The notes under the pieces: model-generated
Databases searched by the model: none
Told to the model about the DNA's origin: nothing
The model's input: the letters and a program-made list of their open reading frames with translations, nothing else
Made by a program: the position numbers and the translations under genes
Part shown: positions 52,155-59,049 of the stretch, piece after piece
Numbering within the stretch: position 1 is the first letter of the stretch
Layout of the letters: the number at the start of each line of letters is the position of its first letter
Source: Speluncibacter jeojiensis
GTDB lineage: Bacteria > Actinomycetota > Actinomycetes > Mycobacteriales > Mycobacteriaceae
DNA length: 64,000 bases
Assembly (NCBI RefSeq): GCF_029589495.1
Contig: NZ_JAAIVF010000002.1
Location: 372,001-436,000 of the forward strand
Reading direction: 5' to 3'

Positions 52155-52816
52155 CCGTGGGCGACGGACAGCGCGCCGCAGGGTCCGCCGGCGCCCCGTC
52201 GCGCCGGGTGCTGCTGGTCTGGGATGCCCCGAACCTGGACATGGGCCTCGGTGCCATCCTCGGCGGACGTCCGACCGCCGCCCACCGGCCGCGTTTCGAC
52301 GCGCTGGGCCGCTGGCTGCTCTCGCGCACCGACGACCTCACCGGTGCCGACGCCCCGCCGCCGGAGCCCGAGGCCACGGTCTTCACCAACATCGCGCCCG
52401 GCAGCGCCGACGTCGTCCGGCCCTGGGTCGAGGCGCTGCGCAATGTCGGTTTCGCGGTGTTCGCCAAGCCGAAGGTCGACGAGGACAGCGACGTCGACTC
52501 CGACATGCTCGACCACATCGCGCTGCGGAACCGGGACAACGGCCTGGCCGGCGTGATCGTCGCCTCCGCCGACGGTCAGGCGTTCCGCGAGCCGCTCGAG
52601 GTGCTCGCCGAGGCCGGGATCCCGGTGCAGGTGATCGGTTTCCGTGAACACGCCAGCTGGGCGCTGTCCTCGGAGCTGCTCGAGTTCGTCGACCTCGAGG
52701 ACATTCCCGGCGTCTTCCGCGAGCCGCTCCCGCGGATCAGCCTGGACTCGCTGCCCGCCGAGGGTGCCTGGCTGCAGCCGTTCCGTCCGCTGGCCGCCCT
52801 GCTCAGCAGCCGGTAG
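52151..52816 (+). CDS. NYN-domain (PIN-like) putative nuclease, Rv0207c type
   Basis: 221 residues. RRVLLVWDAPNLDMGLGAIL carries the first acidic residue of the NYN/LabA fold; ADVVRPWVEALRNVGFAVFAKPKVDEDSDVDSDMLDHIAL adds Asp residues; GVIVASADGQAFREPLEVLAEAGIPVQVIGF holds the remaining ones. It is probably an RNase or RNA-binding protein. Synteny trmB-NYN-mmpL3 is conserved in mycobacteria (Rv0208c-Rv0207c-Rv0206c). Translationally coupled to trmB. Confidence 0.85.
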   Translation: MTVGDGQRAAGSAGAPSRRVLLVWDAPNLDMGLGAILGGRPTAAHRPRFDALGRWLLSRTDDLTGADAPPPEPEATVFTNIAPGSADVVRPWVEALRNVGFAVFAKPKVDEDSDVDSDMLDHIALRNRDNGLAGVIVASADGQAFREPLEVLAEAGIPVQVIGFREHASWALSSELLEFVDLEDIPGVFREPLPRISLDSLPAEGAWLQPFRPLAALLSSR

Positions 52817-52872
52817 CCCGGCCGCCCCGCCTCGCGGCGAGTCCAGCTCAGCAGAGAACGAAGGAGTCCGAC

Positions 52873-55638
52873 GTGTTCACCAGATGGGGACGGTTCGTCT
52901 ACCGCCGCCGACGCGTGGTGCTCGCCGTGATGGTCATCGCGCTGCTCATCGCCGGCGGGATCGGCCTCGGACTCGGCAGCCGGCTCAGCCAGAGCGGCTA
53001 CGACGACCCGGCGTCGCAGTCGACGCAGGCCGCCCAGCTCGCGGACGCCACCTTCGGCCGCGACCACGGCAGCGACATCCTGGTCCTCTACACCGCGCCC
53101 GAGGGCAAGACCGTCGACGACCCGCAGCTGACGCAGGAGATCCAGGCCAGCCTCGACCGGCTCAAGACCGAGCATCCGGGCGTCATCGGCTCGGTCATCA
53201 GCTACTGGTCGACGCACGCGACGATCTTCACAGACGACTCCAAACAGCATGCGTTCGCGCGCGTCGAGCTCACCGGCAACACCGACACCGAGACGCTCAA
53301 CCAGTTCAAGACGGTCAAGAACGACTTCGACATCCCCGGCGTCAAGGTCGAGGTGTCCGGGCTGCAGCCGATCGGTGACGCGATCGGCAACGGCATGGAG
53401 GAGGACACCCGCCGGGCCGAGGTGATCGCGCTGCCGCTGGTCGCGCTGCTGCTGTTCTTCGTCTTCGGCGGCGTCGTCGCCGCCTCGCTGCCGGTGATCA
53501 TCGGCGTGCTCACCATCGCCGGCGCGACCGGCGCGATGTGGGTGATGACCCACTTCATGGACATCAACACGTTCGCCTCGCCGGTGATCAGCCTGATCGG
53601 CCTGGGCCTGGCGATCGACTATGGGCTGTTCATCGTCAGCCGGTTCCGTGAGGAGATCGCCGAGGGATACGACACCGGGGCCGCGGTGCGTCGCACGGTG
53701 ATGACCGCCGGCCGGACCGTCGTGTTCTCCGCGACGCTGCTGCTCGTCTGCATGGGCGGGCTGCTGATGTTCCCGCAGGGCTTCCTCAAGTCGGTGGCCC
53801 TGGGCGGCATCTTCGCGGTCGCGTTCGCGGCGATCGCCTCGCTGACAGTGCTGCCCGCCCTGCTCGGCATGCTCGGTCACCGCGTCGACGCGCTGGGGCT
53901 GAAGTTCCTGCGCCGCACCAAGACACAGGAAGAGATCGAGAGCGGTTTCTGGGCCCGCACCACCGACTGGGTGATGAAGCATCCGGCCGTGGTCGCCGCG
54001 CCGATCGTGATCGTCATGCTGCTGCTGATCGTGCCGTTCAAGAACATCCAGTTCGGCGGTCTCAGCGAGACCTATCTGCCGCCGAACAACCCCACCCGCG
54101 TGGCGCAGGAGCACTTCGACGAGCTGTTCCCGAAGCTGCGCACCGACCCGATCAACCTGGTCATCGAGAACGCCGACTCCCAGCAGCTGAGCCAGATCGC
54201 GCGCGCGGCCAACCAGGTGCCCGGCTTCACCGGCAAGTTCACCCCGTCCCAGGCGACCACGAACGGTGTGGACGTGCTCTCGTCGACCCTGGTCGACAGC
54301 ATGCACCCGCAGTCGCAGATCAATGCGCTGCGGGCGATCCCGGCGCCGGACGGGGTGCGGATCCTCGTCGGCGGCACACCTGCCAGCAACCAGGATTCGA
54401 TCGACGCGGTCGGCGCGCGGCTGCCGTTCATGGTCATCTTCGTCATCCTGGTGACGACGATCCTGATGTTCCTGGCGTTCGGGTCGCTGGTGCTGCCGAT
54501 CAAGGCCGTGCTGATGAGCGCGCTGAGCCTCGGCTCCACGCTCGGCATCCTGACCTGGATCTTCATCGACGGTCACGGCTCGGGGATATCGAATTTCACG
54601 CCCGGGCCGCTGATGGTCGCGGTGATCCCGCTGATGCTGGCGATCCTGTTCGGCCTGTCCACCGACTACGAGGTGTTCCTGCTCTCGCGGATGGTCGAGG
54701 CCCGCGAACAGGGCGCGACCACCACCGAGGCGATCCGGGCCGGCACCGCGCACACCGGCCGGATCATCACCGCGGCCGCCCTGATCCTGATCATGGTCAC
54801 CGGCGCCTTCGGGTTCTCCGAGATCGTGATGATGAAGTACATCGCCTACGGCATGATCGCTGCGCTGATCCTCGACGCCACCGTCATCCGCATGCTGCTG
54901 GTGCCCGCGGTGATGCAGCTGCTCGGGGACGACTGCTGGTGGGCCCCGCAGTGGATGAAGAAGATCCAGCGCAAGATCGGCCTGGGCGAGATCCAGCTCG
55001 AGAACGAACTCGGCGACCGTCCCGCGCCGGTGCGGGACCGCGAACCGCTGACCGAGGCGATCCCGCGGATCACCGCGGATCTGACACCCGCGTTCGCCGC
55101 CGATGCGCCGGCGCCGGTCAAACCGTCCGCGCCGCAGCCCCGCCCGAAGCCGGCCACCGGTGGTTCGGGCGGCGCTGCGGCGCAGGGTGGATCCGAGTCG
55201 GGCCCGCGGGCCACGTCGAGGCCGGTCCCGGTTCTCCGGCCCGTTCCCGAGCCGAGGCCGGCCCCGGTGGCGAAGCCCGCTCCGGAGGCCGCGCCGGCCC
55301 CGGCACCCAGGCCGGCGCCCGTTCCCTCGCAGCGACAGCCCGCCCCTGCCCCGCAGCCGGTTCGGCCTCGTCAGCCCGCACCGGAGGCGGCCCGGCCCAC
55401 ACCGCAGCCCGCTCCCTCTCGCCCCGCGCCCACGCCGCGGGCGATGCCGTGGGAGGTGGCCACCGAATCGCCGGCTGCACCGGAATCCGCCGGCGCCAAC
55501 GGCAGCGAGGTCCCGCGCCCGGGACGTCGGCGGAGGATCCCGGAGACCGAGGCGGAGACCACCAGCGGCGGCCGGCACCGCGGCGAGGACGGGCCGCGGG
55601 TCACCGTCAGCGAGTTGCTGCGCAAGCACCGGGAGTGA
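52873..55638 (+). CDS. mmpL3: Trehalose monomycolate exporter MmpL3 (RND family)
   Basis: 921 residues with 12 helices in two halves, each with a periplasmic pore domain. Proton-relay pairs D249-Y250 (GLAIDYGLFIVSRFREE) and D598-Y599 (GLSTDYEVFLLSRMVE) match those of M. tuberculosis MmpL3. The cytoplasmic tail (about 735-921) is long and Pro-rich and ends GPRVTVSELLRKHRE. It flips or exports trehalose monomycolate for the mycomembrane. GTG start after AAGGAGTCCGAC. Synteny trmB-NYN-mmpL3 supports the name. A degenerate copy of its last 90 bp lies at 57484-57582. Confidence 0.94.
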   Translation: MFTRWGRFVYRRRRVVLAVMVIALLIAGGIGLGLGSRLSQSGYDDPASQSTQAAQLADATFGRDHGSDILVLYTAPEGKTVDDPQLTQEIQASLDRLKTEHPGVIGSVISYWSTHATIFTDDSKQHAFARVELTGNTDTETLNQFKTVKNDFDIPGVKVEVSGLQPIGDAIGNGMEEDTRRAEVIALPLVALLLFFVFGGVVAASLPVIIGVLTIAGATGAMWVMTHFMDINTFASPVISLIGLGLAIDYGLFIVSRFREEIAEGYDTGAAVRRTVMTAGRTVVFSATLLLVCMGGLLMFPQGFLKSVALGGIFAVAFAAIASLTVLPALLGMLGHRVDALGLKFLRRTKTQEEIESGFWARTTDWVMKHPAVVAAPIVIVMLLLIVPFKNIQFGGLSETYLPPNNPTRVAQEHFDELFPKLRTDPINLVIENADSQQLSQIARAANQVPGFTGKFTPSQATTNGVDVLSSTLVDSMHPQSQINALRAIPAPDGVRILVGGTPASNQDSIDAVGARLPFMVIFVILVTTILMFLAFGSLVLPIKAVLMSALSLGSTLGILTWIFIDGHGSGISNFTPGPLMVAVIPLMLAILFGLSTDYEVFLLSRMVEAREQGATTTEAIRAGTAHTGRIITAAALILIMVTGAFGFSEIVMMKYIAYGMIAALILDATVIRMLLVPAVMQLLGDDCWWAPQWMKKIQRKIGLGEIQLENELGDRPAPVRDREPLTEAIPRITADLTPAFAADAPAPVKPSAPQPRPKPATGGSGGAAAQGGSESGPRATSRPVPVLRPVPEPRPAPVAKPAPEAAPAPAPRPAPVPSQRQPAPAPQPVRPRQPAPEAARPTPQPAPSRPAPTPRAMPWEVATESPAAPESAGANGSEVPRPGRRRRIPETEAETTSGGRHRGEDGPRVTVSELLRKHRE

Positions 55639-55668
55639 TCCCGGCGGGGCCCGACCGGATGCCGGGCG

Positions 55669-56691
55669 TCATTTCCGGTAGTGCTCGGCCACCGCCGTGA
55701 ACGCCATCTTGGGCTCCCACGCCATGTCGGGGTAGGTGTGGCCGCGCCGGTCCTCGAGCACCTTGACGATCCCGAGGCCGGCGAGGTCCAGGTCGTCGCG
55801 CGGGTCACCGTTCGGCCGGTGCGGATAGTTGTAGAGCGCGAAGAGAAACACGAAAGTGCTGTCGACACCCTCGCTGTCGAAGATCTCGAGCAGTTCACGC
55901 AGATACGCGGCCTGGCCGGCCTCGTCACGTGTGTAGTGCCCGTTCAGCCGGATCGGGTCACCGTATGCGTCATGCTCGGCGATCTCCATGCTGCGGGGCG
56001 CGACGTCACCGGAGCCGGACCACGTTGCCGTCCCGAATCCGGTGACGGCCACCGGCTTTCCTTGCGCGACGAGCGTGCGCACACCCTCCCGGAACCGGTC
56101 TGCCACCTCTGCGGACCGGATCAGTTCCATCGACAAATAGTCGAACGGGGTCCAATCGATCTGCTCGAACTGTATGCAGGCGTAGGTGACCTTGCCCTCG
56201 AAGCGTGCCCGCACTCGAGGCAGCACCTCACCGAAGAAGTCGTTGAGCCGTGTACTCACCTCGGCGAACCGGGCGGGCCGGGCATCGGGGTCACCCAGCA
56301 GCAGATCCAGTCGCTCCGAAGTGCTTTCGCCGGGGATGAAACCGTGGTTCATGATGCTCAACTCGACACCGGCGACGAACACGACCTCGGCTCCGGTGCG
56401 TCGGATCCGCTCGGCGCGCTCCGCGCAGTCGACGAACAGGGTCGCGATCTCGTCGGGGGTCAGGTCCAGCGGGTAGGGGGAGAACCAGACCTCCAACCCC
56501 ACCTCGGCGGCGCAGCGAGCGGCGAGCTCGAGTCGGCCAGGGTCACCGCCGACGATCTGGACTGCGGTGCAGTGCAGATCATTTCGGATGATGGAGAGTT
56601 CGCGCCCGACCACCTCGGGGTCGAACTCCTCACGTGACACCCTGCCGTTCCGGACGAAGCCGGTGTCGTAAGTCATTCCCTTGCCGCGCAT
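55669..56691 (-). CDS. Conserved actinobacterial protein, probable TIM-barrel fold, unknown function
   Basis: 340 residues, no signal peptide. MRGKGMTYDTGF, DLHCTAVQIVGGDPGRLELAARCAAEVGLEVWFSPYPLDLT, GAEVVFVAGVELSIMNHGFIPG, EGKVTYACIQFEQIDWTPFDYLS and KPVAVTGFGTATW are alternating strand/helix blocks with acidic residues at strand ends, like a glycoside-hydrolase barrel. Similar proteins are widespread in Streptomyces and relatives, often under vague names such as abortive infection protein; I know no verified activity. ATG at 56691 follows GGAAGGGACC. Divergent from a TetR gene across 105 nt holding the palindrome TGCGTGCACGCA, so TetR control is likely. Confidence 0.7.
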   Translation of the reverse strand: MRGKGMTYDTGFVRNGRVSREEFDPEVVGRELSIIRNDLHCTAVQIVGGDPGRLELAARCAAEVGLEVWFSPYPLDLTPDEIATLFVDCAERAERIRRTGAEVVFVAGVELSIMNHGFIPGESTSERLDLLLGDPDARPARFAEVSTRLNDFFGEVLPRVRARFEGKVTYACIQFEQIDWTPFDYLSMELIRSAEVADRFREGVRTLVAQGKPVAVTGFGTATWSGSGDVAPRSMEIAEHDAYGDPIRLNGHYTRDEAGQAAYLRELLEIFDSEGVDSTFVFLFALYNYPHRPNGDPRDDLDLAGLGIVKVLEDRRGHTYPDMAWEPKMAFTAVAEHYRK

Positions 56692-56748
56692 CTGAGCGGT
56701 CCCTTCCGTCGGGCATGTCGGTTCGCGGTCACACGCTAAACGTAAACA

Positions 56749-56760
56749 TGCGTGCACGCA
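56749..56760. promoter_or_regulatory. Palindrome between the TIM-barrel and TetR genes
   Basis: Perfect 12-bp palindrome TGCGTGCACGCA in the 105-nt divergent promoter region, flanked by AT-richer DNA (CTAAACGTAAACA and AATATTG). The likely operator of the neighbouring TetR. Confidence 0.5.
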
Positions 56761-56796
56761 ATATTGCGCGGGCGCAGTCTTTGTTGACATGATGGT

Positions 56797-57453
56797 GTGG
56801 TGTCGACGGAACAACCCGGGTTGCGCGAGCGCAAGAAGCAAGCCACTCGCCGAGCTCTACGCGAATCAGCACTGAGACTGGCTCTCCAACGCGGACCGGA
56901 AAACGTGCGCGTCGAGGACATCGCCGAGGCCGCCGGCGTCTCACCCCGGACCTACAACAACTACTTCTCCAGTCGCGAGCACGCGATCGTCGCCGGCGTC
57001 ACGGCCGAACGGGAAGCCCAGGTCGCTGCGGCAGTTGCCGCACAACCCTCGACCGCCCGGCTTTCCGACGCCATCACCGATGCGATCGTCGAGCAGTACA
57101 CCGACGCGGGCGAACACCGTCGTGATGCGCTGCTGCTGATCACGACCCAGCCAGCCCTCCGGCAGGCGTTCCTGGGCACCACGAGCGCCCTGGAGCAACC
57201 GCTCGCCGACGCCATCACCGAGCGACTCGGCGGCGCCGACGGCCACACGGCTCACGTGCTCGCCGCCGGCGTGGCAGTGGCGGTCCGCATCGCACTCGAG
57301 CGTTGGCTGCGACCGGCGGATGAAAACCTCACTGGCACTGGCCTGGTCGTGATGTCCGGATCACTCCCCGACCACCTCCGCGCCGCGCTCGCACCGCTGG
57401 CGCCGGCACTCGACTCGGCCGCGAAGAGTCACCACGACACAGAGCGCGGGTGA
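56797..57453 (+). CDS. TetR/AcrR transcriptional regulator
   Basis: 218 residues. The N-terminus GLRERKKQATRRALRESALRLALQRG is strongly basic, and the HTH VRVEDIAEAAGVSPRTYNNYFSSREHAIVAGV is the NYF-type TetR motif. GTG at 56797 or the next codon (GTG 56800) may start it. It is divergent from the TIM-barrel gene and presumably controls it and itself. Confidence 0.82.
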   Translation: MVSTEQPGLRERKKQATRRALRESALRLALQRGPENVRVEDIAEAAGVSPRTYNNYFSSREHAIVAGVTAEREAQVAAAVAAQPSTARLSDAITDAIVEQYTDAGEHRRDALLLITTQPALRQAFLGTTSALEQPLADAITERLGGADGHTAHVLAAGVAVAVRIALERWLRPADENLTGTGLVVMSGSLPDHLRAALAPLAPALDSAAKSHHDTERG

Positions 57454-57483
57454 ACCCGACACACGCACCGGCGGGAAGGCACC

Positions 57484-57582
57484 GAAGACCGACACGGAGG
57501 TCACCGGGGTCGGACGGCACCGCTGCGACCCGAACGGGCCGCGGGTGACCGTCAGCGAGTTGCTACGCAAGCACCGGAGTAA
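57484..57582 (+). pseudogene. Relic of an mmpL3-like 3' end
   Basis: This stretch repeats the last 90 or so bp of mmpL3 (about 55548-55638) with scattered changes. It would encode PRVTVSELLRKHR, identical to the mmpL3 C-terminus, and the last 45 bp differ only at two positions plus a missing G (CACCGGAGTAA versus CACCGGGAGTGA). That deletion destroys the original stop. No start or other MmpL sequence is present, so it is a fragment. Confidence 0.8.
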
Positions 57583-57650
57583 CGCCGACGGCGACCGCCA
57601 CACGGTCAAGTCCCGGGATGTGGTGTAGCGCTGCGTGACCCGATGCTGGG

Positions 57651-58939
57651 TTAGGCGGACAGGGCGGGCATGGTGTCGACTCCGATCTCGGGTTCGGTGG
57701 TGATGGTGGTCAGCCGGCAGCGGGCCAGGATGTCCAGGCCGAGGTAGCGGCGCCCTTCGGCCCATTCGTCGGTCTGCTCGGCCAGCACCGCACCGACCAG
57801 GCGGACGATCGCGTCGCGGTTCGGGAAGATCCCCACCGAATCGGTGCGGCGACGGATCTCCTTGTTGAGCCGCTCGGTCGGGTTGTTCGACCAGATCTGC
57901 GTCCACACGTCTTTCGGGAAGCCGGTGAACGCGAGGATGTCCTCGCGGGCGCCGCCGAGATGGTCTGCCACCGCGGGGAGTTTCTCGGTCACGTAGTCGA
58001 GGAGCCGGTCGAACTGGGCGTGCACCGCCGGGGCGTCGGGCTGGTCGTAGACCGAGTGGAGCATCGCTTTGACCGCCGGCCACATCGATTTCGGGCAGAT
58101 ACTCATCAAATTCGCGGCGTAGTGGGTGCGGCAACGTTGCCAGCAGGCGCCTGGCAGGTTCGCCGCGATCGCCTCCCGCAGTCCGGCGTGGGCATCGGAA
58201 GTGACCAACCGGACCCCGCCGAGTCCGCGGGCGACGAGGTCGGCGAAGAACTCGTTCCATGCCGCGCCGGTTTCGCTGGTCGCCACGCGCATGCCGAGGA
58301 CCTCGCGGTGCCCGTCGCCGTTGACGCCGGTGGCCAGCAACACGACGGTGTTCACGACGCGGCCGCCTTCACGGACTTTCATCGTGAGCGCGTCCGCGGA
58401 CACGAACGTGAACGGGCCAGCTTGATCCAGCGGGCGGTGACGGAAGTCGTCGACGAGCCCGTCGAGGTCCTGGGCCATACGCGAGACCTGCGACTTCGAC
58501 AACGAATCGATGCCGAGGGTTTTGACCAGTTTGGGGGCACCGCCCGCTGCGATGATCGCGAAGCGGGCAGCGGGGGAGCCATCCGGCGGGTCGAGACGCC
58601 GGCGAGGTAGCAGTCGGCGACCACGGTGATCAACGCGGACTCGGCGCGTTTGCGGCGTTCGAGGAGCCATTCGGGAAAGTAGGTTCCTTTGCGCAGTTTC
58701 GGGATCGCGACGTCGATCGTCCCGACGCGGGTGTCGAGGCCGCGGCGGCGGTAGCCGTTGCGTTGGGCGCTTCGGTCCGGGCTTTGCTGGCCCCATTCGG
58801 CGCCGACCACGGCGTCGGCGTCGGCGGAGAGCAGGGCGTTGACGATCGTTTGCAGCAGGTGACGCATCAGATCCGGGGAGGCTTCCGCGAGTGCCTCGCC
58901 AAGAAGGCCTGCAGGATCGACAATATGGGGTGCGGTCAT
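57651..58939 (-). pseudogene. IS256-type transposase, split by an insertion
   Basis: Mutator/IS256 DDE transposase in two frames. The N-terminal part from ATG 58939 (MTAPHIVDPAGLLGEALAEA.., NGYRRRGLDTRVGTIDVAIPKLRKGTYFPEW) runs to VSTRRM; the C-terminal part resumes at KLVKTLGIDSLSKSQVSRMAQ and contains the DDE region (FVSADALTMKVREGG, LVTSDAHAGLREAI, WSNNPTERLNKEIRRR). A 47-bp segment (58533-58579) lies between the two parts where intact relatives have about one codon, shifting the frame. The protein is therefore probably inactive. Confidence 0.85.
58533..58579. repeat. 47-bp hairpin-forming insertion in the transposase gene
   Basis: The segment contains GCCCGCT + GCGAT-G-ATCGC + AGCGGGC, a nearly perfect stem of 12 bp with a 2-nt bulge. 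It sits precisely between codons for VSTRRM and KLVKTL. It could be a palindromic mini-element or a mutation-generated insertion. Confidence 0.6.
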
Positions 58940-59049
58940 CGTGGGGCTCCGTCCGAGAGTGCTTGGAAGGTTCACTCGAAAGGGTCACGCGGTGGCCGCA
59001 CCTCGTCCAGGACGAGGACGGTGACCGCGCTACACCACTATGCGGGACT

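Larger units (their letters stand above)
57609..59049. mobile_element. IS256-family insertion sequence
   Basis: About 1441 bp bounded by inverted repeats AGTCCCGnnnnGTGGTGTAGCGC: the left end at 57609-57631 and its complement at 59027-59049 (12 inner and 7 outer positions identical, the four between differ). It holds one transposase gene on the minus strand. No target-site duplication is evident: the left flank ends in ..CACGGTCA and the right flank begins CAACTCCCG. Confidence 0.85.

Noticed and set aside
52576-55629. A 1017-codon open frame on the minus strand
   Set aside because: It is antisense to mmpL3 and consists of low-complexity Asp/Arg/Gln/His-rich sequence; no start signal or motif.
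57620-57631. Considered as an attachment-site core
   Set aside because: GTGGTGTAGCGC recurs in inverted, not direct, orientation at 59027-59038 and encloses a transposase, so it is an IS end.
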